A stretch of 19,470 nucleotides of DNA from CAYWVO01 sp964461835 (GTDB lineage Bacteria; Zixibacteria; MSB-5A5; WJJR01; JAJRUJ01). Both the position numbers and the translations under genes were made by a program. Of the stretch, positions 1 through 7,294 are shown one piece after another. The stretch lies in contig CAYWVO010000053.1 in NCBI GenBank assembly GCA_964461835.1, positions 1 to 19,470 on the forward strand, given 5' to 3'. Numbering within the stretch: position 1 is the stretch's first letter; each line of letters starts with the position of its first letter. The notes beneath the pieces were generated by a model. That model had not been told where the DNA came from. It ran no database searches and saw only the letters and a program-made list of their open reading frames with translations.

Positions 1-756
1 ACCCTGATCTCCGGGATCGCTGCCCGCTCTCCCTCAGATCAGGGCCACGCCAGCCGCAAAGCAGTAGCAGTCTTGTGTGCCTACGGGATTTTGGCGGATG
101 GGCGAAAGGTGCTGCTGCATTTGGAGACCGGGGATAAGGAGAGCACAGCCTGCTGGGAGGCGTTTTTGGAGGACTTGAAGCGGCGGGAGCTGCCCGAGCC
201 GTTGTTGGTGGTAATTGACGGTAATGCGGGAGTGCGTAAAGCCGTGCGGCATAAGTTCCCGAACAGTCTTGTGCAACGCTGCCAGGTTCATCGGATGCGC
301 AACATCATGGCCAAATTGCCGGCGGTGGCTCGGCCGACCTTGAAGAAGCTGATCCAGAAGGCGTTTACGGCACGGAGCTACCCGGAGGGATTGACGCAGG
401 CGCAGCAGATTATCGAGCAGTATCAGGAGGCGTTTCCGGCGGCGATGAAGTGTCTGGGACAGCATCTCGAGGAGTGCCTGACCGCGCTCAAGTTGCCCCT
501 GGCGCATCGGGTGCAGACCCGCACGACTAATCTGTTGGAGCGATTATTTGGCGAGGGTAAGCGACGCAGTAAGGTCATTCCCCGTTTTCCCTCGGAGACC
601 AGCGGCTTGACGCTGCTCTTTGCCGTGTTGGTCGATGCCTCCGAGGGCTGGCGAGGGGTACGCATGACCACGGCAATTCAGGAGCGGTTGGCGCAGATGC
701 GCACCGATCCCGACAGCGAATGGAATGATCCTGATATCGCCCTGGTCGCCGCATAA
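1..756 (+). CDS. IS256/Mutator-family transposase, 5'-truncated by the window edge
   Basis: This DDE transposase moves its own IS element by a copy-out type mechanism. The frame is open from base 1, so the gene begins upstream; the TTG at 73 is not its start. Visible family marks are ADGRKVLLHL, the aspartate block VVIDGNAGVRKAV, the RCQVHRMRNI motif typical of IS256 transposases (C-x2-H...RN), and the C-terminal glutamate block NLLERLFGEGKRRSKVIPRF. The first catalytic Asp should lie in the missing part. About 252 codons are present, against roughly 400 for a full family member. No frameshift is seen, so the copy may be functional. It stands outside the minus-strand operon that follows, and its right end falls in the 325-bp spacer behind that operon. 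Confidence 0.92.
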   Translation, partial: TLISGIAARSPSDQGHASRKAVAVLCAYGILADGRKVLLHLETGDKESTACWEAFLEDLKRRELPEPLLVVIDGNAGVRKAVRHKFPNSLVQRCQVHRMRNIMAKLPAVARPTLKKLIQKAFTARSYPEGLTQAQQIIEQYQEAFPAAMKCLGQHLEECLTALKLPLAHRVQTRTTNLLERLFGEGKRRSKVIPRFPSETSGLTLLFAVLVDASEGWRGVRMTTAIQERLAQMRTDPDSEWNDPDIALVAA

Positions 757-815
757 TCCACTAAGTCAGGAGGGAAACACCAATCCCTTTTTACAGGAAA
801 AAATGGACTTGACCA
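1..815 (+). mobile_element. IS256-family insertion sequence, right-hand part
   Basis: The left end lies outside the window. It consists of the transposase 3' part followed by a candidate right terminal repeat at about 785-815. That stretch reads as a T-run, TTACAGG, a short A-rich piece, then TGGACTTGACC, which resembles the right end of IS256 itself (TTTTACACAGG...GGACTTGAC, from memory). The exact boundary and any target duplication cannot be fixed without the left end. Confidence 0.7.
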
Positions 816-1081
816 CCGGGTGATACTACCACACGCAATCCTTCCCTAAAAACCAGGGACTTGTGGGACAGCCTCTCCTCGTGCGCCAACAAATATAAGA
901 TAGCTGGCAGACGGGACGTCCGCCAGCCACGGAAATCATGATAGCCGGACGTTAGGGGCGGCGTTAGTTATAGTCGACCGCAATATCACTCTCTCCACCC
1001 CTTGTGGAATTCGCATCTTAGGCTCGGAGGACAGAGAAACCTGTCCTCCGGTTGATGTTGAGCTAATCTAATGGAAGTCGA
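757..1081. other. Spacer between IS256 transposase and kinase operon
   Basis: No convincing gene. It holds the candidate IS right end (785-815), an imperfect hairpin at 903-927 (GCTGGC, one mismatch, GACG / CGTC, GCCAGC, 3-nt loop), and the perfect hairpin at 1025-1050 listed separately. A plus-strand frame at 904-1071 is open but lacks a start codon near its 5' end. Confidence 0.6.
1025..1050 (-). terminator. Hairpin behind the kinase operon, likely terminator
   Basis: Perfect 10-bp inverted repeat CGGAGGACAG / CTGTCCTCCG with a 6-nt loop, 32 bp beyond the stop of the last minus-strand operon gene. There is no T-run after it on the minus strand, so it may act as an mRNA 3' stabiliser or a factor-dependent terminator instead. 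Confidence 0.5.
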
Positions 1082-2750
1082 CTATTTCCGAAAATACTCC
1101 ATCGAGGCGTTCGGTCTCCCAACGAAACACTGGCGCGTGAAGCCATACGTTTCTATTATATCCTTGGCAATAGCAGCTTCCGATTCATTCGGAAAAGCGA
1201 GCATCTGACTATTGCCGTCGGTCAGGATCCACAGCGAACCTGATTGATAATAGCTCAGGTTATTCGGATTGATGCTTATGCAATCCTCGCCGCTATAGTA
1301 TCCCGTCGGCGCTTCACCATTTACCTTCCAGTAGGTCATTGATGCATCTGGGCGCCCTACGAAACATATTTCATCCATATCGTAGAACTTGATAATGTCA
1401 TAAGACCGCCAAGCTTCACTTTCAACGTCGAAACTGATGATGTAGTGGCCACCATCTGCGATAACCCATTTGCCGCCGGTATATACGACTTGGATATTAT
1501 TAGGGTTGAAGCCAACGCAGTCCTCACAAGTCTCAATAGTGAAATTGCCAGTGGACTGGCGATCTCCAGACGATAGGTCGAGAATGTTGACTCTATAGTC
1601 GGAGCCATTCTCCAGTGTTCCCGGAATAACCCAAGGATAGCTTCCATCGTTCGAGGTAGAACTCGTTATATTGAATAGAAGACTTGTCCCTTTGTATAAT
1701 CGAATGGCCACGGTGCTCCCGCAGTCTCCTGTATATGACCATTGAATTGTCATAGTTTCACCCTTACACCAAAGATCTCCACCCTCGGGAACCTGAACTG
1801 AAAGATCGCAAGGAACTATCTGATTGATGGTTACTGACTTCACCTTGGACCAGCTTGAAATCACACTGGTGTCCGTGTCGCAACGCGCCTGAGCTCTCAC
1901 TGAATATGTCCCGGAATNNNNNNNNNNNNNNNNNNNNNNNNNNNNNNNNNNNNNNNNNNNNNNNNNNNNNNNNNNNNNNNNNNNNNNNNNNNNNNNNNNN
2001 NNNNNNNNNNNNNNNNNTCTCGCCACTACTCGGACCACTTGGCGTCGTCGGCGTACTGACTGTCTCCGGCGGCAGTATCTCAACCGTTTTGGGGTTTGAC
2101 CAATCTGAGATTACACTGGTGTCCGTGTCGCAACGCGCCTGAGCTCTCACTGAATATGTCCCGGAATCCGACCAGGCGTGTGACGCACTTGTCACTGACA
2201 ACCAATTGGAATATAGCCCGTCATCCCAATCAAAGCGGTACTCCACCGAATGACCTAAATTGCTTTCGGAACCGCCCGTGTTATATATCAGACTTTCGTC
2301 AATCTCGCCACTACTCGGACCACTTGGCGTCGTCGGCGTACTGACTGTCTCCGGCGGTGTTATCGCGATTGTCCGGAAATCTTTCAACGCCCCTGTAACC
2401 GGCGCCTCGCTATTACAAGCAATCAATCGAAAGTGATAGCGTGTGTCACTAGCGAGACCACCGACTGAATGCTCGACCGTAACAGGTGTATTTCCCGAGC
2501 CAATATATTCTTCGTCCGTCGTGTCCGTCCCAGTGGTAGTCTCGCCATATACAAAGTATGAAAAGGTCCTATAGCCGTGCGGGTTTACCGTCCCGACGAT
2601 TCTCGCTGAATTGGTATCTACATCAACCGCGGTGTCGGTCACCACGGTGGGGAAAGTTGGATTGGGTGGTGAGTTCGGTTTCTTGGAGCAGGCCAGCATG
2701 AATGTGAGTAAAGAAACAACTGCTGAAATGCCGATAATGTATTTTTTCAT
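1082..2750 (-). CDS. Repeat-containing outer lipoprotein with C-terminal CFVGRP modules (interrupted by assembly gap)
   Basis: Third gene of the kinase operon, starting 6 bp after the previous stop. Order: signal peptide with a lipobox-like FMLAC (Cys21, somewhat off consensus); a fibronectin-III-like domain (about 35-125, VNPHG...GLASDTRYHFRLIA); two or more PKD/Ig-like 95-residue repeats beginning PPETVSTPTTPSGPSSGE and ending SGTYSVRAQARCDTDTSVIS; a Kre9/KNH-like Ig domain (GDLWCKGETMTIQW...GSYPWVIP); and two tandem about 70-residue modules of the pattern C-x3-NPNN...W...DG...CFVGRP-x-ASM-x-Y. The 100-N gap changes frame, so two partial reading frames (1764-2750 and 1082-2083) appear. A gap of 135 bp would join them in one frame. 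Role unknown; the architecture suggests a surface or periplasmic binding protein. Start chosen at ATG 2750 because the lipoprotein signal follows directly. Confidence 0.82.
1863..2357 (-). repeat. Near-identical 285-bp tandem repeat inside the lipoprotein gene
   Basis: Bases 1863-1917 match 2113-2167, and bases 2018-2072 match 2303-2357, by eye without mismatch over about 55 bp each. The two offsets are 250 and 285; they differ by 35, the amount by which the 100-N placeholder falls short of the 135 bp seen between the same flanks in the complete copy. The unit encodes 95 residues of a PKD/Ig-like repeat. Confidence 0.85.
1918..2017. other. Assembly gap of 100 N
   Basis: Exactly 100 undetermined bases, a common placeholder for gaps of unknown size. 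It sits inside the tandem repeat of the lipoprotein gene, which explains why the assembler broke here. Confidence 0.98.
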
Positions 2751-2756
2751 AGCCGA

Positions 2757-3974
2757 TCACCAATTGAGACAGAGGGACACTCCGCCAGGGTTTACCTTTA
2801 GTTTTGCCCGCAATGCGGGACTCGGCTCGGATCCGTTCTGTCCAAACGCGCTAGTCGATGCAGTATCCGGCTTAGATAAAACAGCATCGAGGACATTAAC
2901 CACATATACTGCGCCGGCAGCAAGAAAGGCGATGTTGCGCAGCTTCTCTTTATCGGAAACGGCGCGGTATTCGGCGCGTGCATCGTCCAAAGCATCAACC
3001 AATTGATGCGAATCCGAAGCGCTCCGATACCTATCCAACGATGAGTTATAATCATCGATGGCGTTGTTGTAACTCAGCGTAAATCCAATACTGGCGCCCA
3101 GGGTCGCCAACTGAGCCGCAAATAGAGCCGTGCCCATTTTCCGTCGTCCCGAATTGAATTGTCCTCGCCCCGGAATAAGCACCGACTGGCTCAAAACCGA
3201 GGCCGGCCGTATAACATCCTCCGGTACAATCACCAAAGCAATAATCGCAGTGTCAGCGGCCTGACCGTCGTTCACCACCACGCTGAGTGAAGTCGCAATT
3301 TTGTGAGGATCTTTTGGTACTTCATAGGTTACCAAGCCCGAACCATTGCCATGATCCCGAAGTTCGGCATCGGACCCTTCGCTAATCGAGAGTCTTAAGG
3401 TATCATTATCGGCATCGCTAGCTGTAAACAAATGGTGTAGCTGTTCACCAGGTTTGATCTTTAGAGACTCAGGAGGGTTAACAAACTCCGGTGGTGTATT
3501 AAGCTCCTGTTGTTCTTTTTGATATGCCTCCAATGCTTTGGTATAAAGGTGTTGCAGGTGCGTTCGCAATGAATCCGGCGGGTCGTAGGAGGGCAAGGCC
3601 CGCAGGTTCTCCAACAGGCATTCAATAGCTTTTTGTTCGTAACGGCTTTGCTCGTATACAAACGCTAACTTGGTGTTGATTTTGATCTTCGCTTCAAGCG
3701 GTATGTCTTTTATGAGCATTCCTTCCAGTATCCTGGCGGCTTCGTCGTATTCCAATTCCTCCAAAAGTCTATCTACACGCTCGAAAATTGCCGCGACCTC
3801 GTTTTGCAGGGAGTTCGGTGGATCGGTTGCTCGTGCAGACGACGAAACCGAAGAGTAGAGAAACGCAACAATAAGAATCGCGACAACAAAATGCTTCCGA
3901 GTCAAGAGGGACCCACCTACGTAGGCGATTCCCTTGGTCGCATGGGAAAGTCTATCGGAAGTTGAAGGATTCAT
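2757..3974 (-). CDS. Membrane protein: TPR-like region, cadherin/Ig-like domain, DUF5683-like C-terminus
   Basis: Second gene of the kinase operon, 13 bp after the kinase stop. A short basic N-terminus precedes a hydrophobic segment (about residues 28-48, VVAILIVAFLYSS) that acts as signal peptide or anchor. Residues about 55-155 are helical with TPR-like pairs (LLEELEYDEAARILEGML, KLAFVYEQSRYEQKAIECLL). Residues about 160-250 look like a cadherin/Ig-type domain (PPEFVNPPE...FTASDADNDTLRL). The last 150 residues begin with IPGRGQFNSGRRKMGTALFA and contain two hydrophobic stretches, recalling the DUF5683 membrane domain of FCB-type bacteria. No catalytic motif is seen. The operon position suggests it links the kinase to the outer lipoprotein, which is inference. 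The ATG at 3974 has only a weak SD. Confidence 0.8.
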   Translation of the reverse strand: MNPSTSDRLSHATKGIAYVGGSLLTRKHFVVAILIVAFLYSSVSSSARATDPPNSLQNEVAAIFERVDRLLEELEYDEAARILEGMLIKDIPLEAKIKINTKLAFVYEQSRYEQKAIECLLENLRALPSYDPPDSLRTHLQHLYTKALEAYQKEQQELNTPPEFVNPPESLKIKPGEQLHHLFTASDADNDTLRLSISEGSDAELRDHGNGSGLVTYEVPKDPHKIATSLSVVVNDGQAADTAIIALVIVPEDVIRPASVLSQSVLIPGRGQFNSGRRKMGTALFAAQLATLGASIGFTLSYNNAIDDYNSSLDRYRSASDSHQLVDALDDARAEYRAVSDKEKLRNIAFLAAGAVYVVNVLDAVLSKPDTASTSAFGQNGSEPSPALRAKLKVNPGGVSLCLNW

Positions 3975-3987
3975 CGATGGTCATCTC

Positions 3988-6129
3988 TCAATGGGTATAG
4001 AAAACTAGAGTGTTAAATCGAAATCCTTCGGCAGGAGTCTGTAATTTGAAAATTGAAATGTCGTTGGAATAGATATCGCCATTGAATTTGATGCTGTCTA
4101 AGGCGAGTAAAGCGTCTGGGGCCAGCTGGATCATATATCTTCCCGCAATGAACTCGCACCATTCTTTCAAGTTACAGGAAGAGCCGCCATTAACAAATAT
4201 CGGAGATTCATCCTGTGAAATTAAATCTCCGCCACCAATGACGTTCATTTTCAATACAACTGTATCTGTTCCTGAGTATACATCCGCCAGATCCACTGTC
4301 TGCCTGAATGTCTCTGCTGAAGTATCCAGAACAATGTCGCTTAAAGGGTAATGTTGATTCATGAGGGTGATCTTGTGGATTGCGAAATCGATATTCTCCT
4401 TAAATTCTCCCACTGGATTATCCGTCAACAATCTACCTTCAACCAATAAATGGCTGGGCGGGGAGACTGTCAAATGAATATTTCGCTTCGACTCTTGAAT
4501 GGAGAACCTCACCCGATTACTGTCCTTTCCCCCGCGACCCTCGGCAATGAACATCACTGCGTGGGAGTCCGGACAGCCAGGAAAGGGGTCGAATCTAACT
4601 TCGTATTTTGTCGGAGATATCCGCCTCGAGGTGATCCCATTCGAGGGGTGATACGAGAACGAGAGCAGCGAATCTTCATCACCACCGAGTTCGACAGTAA
4701 CTTCAAACTGAATTGGTGAGCCATAGTATGTGTCAAACGCCGTTCGCATATCTAAACGCGGCGGAGGCAACTGAACAGGCTCTGTCTCGACCGGGCTCTC
4801 AATAATAGTAGAATCAATTTGTGCTATAGGGGGATCGTTGACCGGCCGCACGGTGAAAATGGCGTTCGCGGAATCTCGACGACTATTTGGAAAAGTGGCA
4901 CCAAACCAAAGGGTTTCTGCCCCAAACCAATCGCCATTAGGAGTTGAAAGTGAGACGTGGCCGATCGAATCAATCTGAACCTTCAGATGCCTACCGCCAG
5001 AGTAGAACCAGCTTTCAATAGTCGAAGAATCTGCTCCCGAGATGCAACCCGGCAATGAGAATGGATCGAAACTGTTTCCTTCATCAATCGTTTGATCCGA
5101 AATAGCAAAGGTGATATGTGCTCGCTCGACGGATGATGACTTTCTGTTTTGGACTAGTTGCCATCCTCCCCAAATAATGATAGCGAGTGCGATGGCGACG
5201 GCAACGGTTATCGGCCATTTCTTCCACGCGGATCGCCTCAAGAGTACGATTGTGGAACTAGCCTCTTTAGGCAAGCGATGGCCCGCGGAGAACTTAGCGG
5301 CACCCGCTGAGAGTGGATCGGAACCGCGTTCTGCTTTTTCTAAAGCTACCCGCATCTCTGTGGCGGATTGGAAGCGGTCACTCGGCCGTTTTGCCATTGC
5401 TTGGTTGATGACCTTTTCCAAGGCGAAAAAGACATCGGGATTCAGTTTCGAAGGATCGGGTGGGTAATCAGTACGAACCTTGTCGGCCAGAACAAATGGA
5501 TTCGTCTCCTCGAAAGGCAGACGCCCGCAGCACAATTTGTAAAGACATACCCCAACGGCGTAGATATCACACAGGGTATAGTCTTCCTGGCGTTCTTCCC
5601 TGAATTGCTCTGGAGCCATGTACTGGGGCGTTCCTACGGCGTAGCCAGTAGCTGTGTAGCGCGCGTCGCTGATGTGCCGGGCGATACCAAAATCGATTAT
5701 TTTCACGTGACCAGAGGTGTCTACCATCGTGTTCGAGAGTTTCAAATCACGATGTTGGACTCCCCTGCTGTGAGCATATTCCAATCCCTCGAGAATCTGC
5801 AAAACCAGCTTTTTGGCCGCGGGCAGGTCTACGGACGTGCGGTTTTCAACATAGTCTGCAAGGGTCTGCCCATCAATGTATTGCATCGCGATTACGAGGT
5901 CCCCTTCGAAATGGAAGAAATGACGAAGTTGGCAGATGTTTTTATGGTCTAAGCGAGCCAAAGCGCCCGCCTCTGCCAGAAACCGTTCTTTCATGCGGGT
6001 ATCTTTGAGGATCTTTAATACCACCTGCATTTCTGGCAACAGCACATTTTGGGCAAGATATACCTTGCCCATTGCCCCCTCGCCGACTTCACGCAGGATT
6101 TCGTAATCGCCGATTGTCTTGCTAATCAT
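3988..6129 (-). CDS. Transmembrane Ser/Thr protein kinase (PknB-type) with Ig-like ectodomain
   Basis: First gene of a three-gene operon. Residues about 8-265 form a Hanks-type kinase: glycine loop GEGAMGKVY (16-24), ATP lysine K39 (VVLKIL), catalytic loop HRDLKLSN with D128, DFG at 146-148, APEQF at 172-176 and activation-segment threonines TATGYAVGT. All catalytic residues are present, so it should be active. A basic juxtamembrane stretch leads to one membrane helix (about 307-323). The remaining about 390 residues lie outside: one domain opening DQTIDEGNSFDPF and closing FTVRPVNDPP (cadherin/Ig-like), a second Ig-like domain at about 455-550, and a unique end. PASTA repeats, usual in PknB sensors, are absent. 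A likely job is sensing an envelope state and phosphorylating cytoplasmic targets; the ligand and substrates cannot be read from the sequence. The SD before ATG 6129 is weak. Confidence 0.92.
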   Translation of the reverse strand: MISKTIGDYEILREVGEGAMGKVYLAQNVLLPEMQVVLKILKDTRMKERFLAEAGALARLDHKNICQLRHFFHFEGDLVIAMQYIDGQTLADYVENRTSVDLPAAKKLVLQILEGLEYAHSRGVQHRDLKLSNTMVDTSGHVKIIDFGIARHISDARYTATGYAVGTPQYMAPEQFREERQEDYTLCDIYAVGVCLYKLCCGRLPFEETNPFVLADKVRTDYPPDPSKLNPDVFFALEKVINQAMAKRPSDRFQSATEMRVALEKAERGSDPLSAGAAKFSAGHRLPKEASSTIVLLRRSAWKKWPITVAVAIALAIIIWGGWQLVQNRKSSSVERAHITFAISDQTIDEGNSFDPFSLPGCISGADSSTIESWFYSGGRHLKVQIDSIGHVSLSTPNGDWFGAETLWFGATFPNSRRDSANAIFTVRPVNDPPIAQIDSTIIESPVETEPVQLPPPRLDMRTAFDTYYGSPIQFEVTVELGGDEDSLLSFSYHPSNGITSRRISPTKYEVRFDPFPGCPDSHAVMFIAEGRGGKDSNRVRFSIQESKRNIHLTVSPPSHLLVEGRLLTDNPVGEFKENIDFAIHKITLMNQHYPLSDIVLDTSAETFRQTVDLADVYSGTDTVVLKMNVIGGGDLISQDESPIFVNGGSSCNLKEWCEFIAGRYMIQLAPDALLALDSIKFNGDIYSNDISIFKLQTPAEGFRFNTLVFYTH

Positions 6130-6213
6130 GACAGTACTAACTTCCCGCTACTACGTTTTCACCGCACTTTTATCCGAAGGTATCATTTATCTACCTACTC
6201 GAAATGCCAGATT

Positions 6214-6243
6214 GAAATACCAGAAATTGTGTTTCGAAGTCAA
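6214..6243 (-). promoter_or_regulatory. Candidate promoter of the kinase operon
   Basis: On the minus strand TTGACT (6238-6243) and TATTTC (6214-6219) are 18 bp apart, about 85 bp before the kinase ATG. The -35 box is good and the -10 box poor, so this is tentative. Confidence 0.3.
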
Positions 6244-6336
6244 GTGTCCCCATGGGAGAAAAGCCGCATGAAAGGCATCAATGTCCTAATGGCTTTATCC
6301 GGTTCATCCGAGCAGGGTTTTCTGACCATTCCCGCC

Positions 6337-6382
6337 ATCACCTCCCCCCGCTTCGCGTAATCCACGTGACGCGGGAGGTGAT
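6337..6382 (+). promoter_or_regulatory. Stem-loop that pairs the integrase Shine-Dalgarno sequence
   Basis: ATCACCTCCC (6337-6346) is the exact complement of GGGAGGTGAT (6373-6382), which contains the whole SD and ends at the base before the ATG. A second inner stem GCGT (6355-6358) / ACGC (6369-6372) can stack on it with an 8-nt bulge. In an mRNA starting upstream this would hide the ribosome site. As DNA it is also an inverted repeat beside a tyrosine recombinase, so a recombinase-binding role is possible. Confidence 0.6.
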
Positions 6383-7270
6383 ATGAGGATCAAGTCTGCT
6401 ATCGTACGGTTTGACAAGCAGTTAGCGGCGAACGGGCGGAGTGGGCACACACGGGCGGCCTATCGCCGGGATCTGCGGAAATTCGCCGAATGGCTGGGGA
6501 ATCAAAGCGTTAGCCGGGTGAAACCGGATGATCTGGCGCGGTTTCTGATCTCGGATGAGGTACTGCATCGCCCCGATGGTCTGCCCCGGAAGCCGATTAC
6601 GGTCAATCGCACCAAATCGGCGCTGCGGTCGTTTTTTGCCTTTTGCACCGAATCCGGCTGGATTAAAGAGAATCCGGCGCGGCTGATTCGGTCGTCTCCG
6701 GCTGCGGTGAAGGAGCCGACGACGCTGAGTTCGCGCGAAATCGAGCGGATACGGGCGGTTCTCGGCCGCCAGGAGGGGCCATTGGCCAACCGTGACCGAC
6801 TAATCTTTGAGTTGCTCCTCGGTACCGGCATCCGGCTGGGCTCGCTGGTGGTTTTGAACAGGGGAGACGTGGACCTCAAATCCGGCAGCCTCCACATCCG
6901 CCTAAAAGGCGGCACTGAGGGGCGTGTGTTCTTGAATTCGGGGCTGAGGCGGCTCATGGGCCGATTCCTCAATGAAAACGCCACACAGGGCGAATACGGG
7001 CCGAACACGCCGCTTTTTCGGGGCCAGTCGGGCCAACGGTTGGAGCAGCGACAAATCCAGCTGCGGTTCGCCCGGTGGTCCGAGGAAGCCGGAATCGACC
7101 GCCCGGTCTCACTCCACTCCCTCCGCCACACCTTCGCCACCCGGCTCTACGAGAAGACCGGCGATCTGTACCTTGTCCAACGGGCACTGGGCCACCGGCA
7201 GATCACGACGACGGAGGTGTATGCGAGGGTGAGCGATCTGTTGCTGCAGCAAGCCGTGGCGGCTTGTTGA
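6383..7270 (+). CDS. Tyrosine recombinase / integrase (XerC/D-like)
   Basis: Site-specific recombinase of 295 residues, the usual Xer length. The N-terminal SAM-like core-binding domain (about 1-100) contains HTRAAYRRDLRKFAEWL. The catalytic domain (about 110-295) shows the full set: R151 (TGIRLGSL), K175 (RLKGG), H245 and R248 (HSLRHTFATRL), H271 (LGHRQI) and nucleophile Y280 (TTEVYARVS). No integron-integrase insertion is seen. The ATG is fixed by the SD GGGAGG 4 bp upstream. It is the only plus-strand gene between the IS and the ACT gene, is visibly GC-richer than its neighbours, and sits between two long minus-strand envelope genes, so it was probably acquired separately. Its stop is 24 bp from the stop of the convergent subtilase and no terminator is visible between them. 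It could be a chromosomal Xer paralogue or a genomic-island integrase; no attachment site was recognised. Confidence 0.93.
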   Translation: MRIKSAIVRFDKQLAANGRSGHTRAAYRRDLRKFAEWLGNQSVSRVKPDDLARFLISDEVLHRPDGLPRKPITVNRTKSALRSFFAFCTESGWIKENPARLIRSSPAAVKEPTTLSSREIERIRAVLGRQEGPLANRDRLIFELLLGTGIRLGSLVVLNRGDVDLKSGSLHIRLKGGTEGRVFLNSGLRRLMGRFLNENATQGEYGPNTPLFRGQSGQRLEQRQIQLRFARWSEEAGIDRPVSLHSLRHTFATRLYEKTGDLYLVQRALGHRQITTTEVYARVSDLLLQQAVAAC

Positions 7271-7294
7271 ATCATTCAGCGCCTTGTCAGTTGA

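Noticed and set aside
904..1071. Open plus-strand frame of 56 codons (LADGTSASHGNHD...)
   Set aside because: No usable start codon near its 5' end, and it contains two hairpins including the likely terminator of the opposite operon.
6049..6360. 103-codon plus-strand frame upstream of the integrase
   Set aside because: It overlaps the kinase 5' end antisense, has no SD and no protein-like pattern; its 3' part covers the SD-pairing arm.
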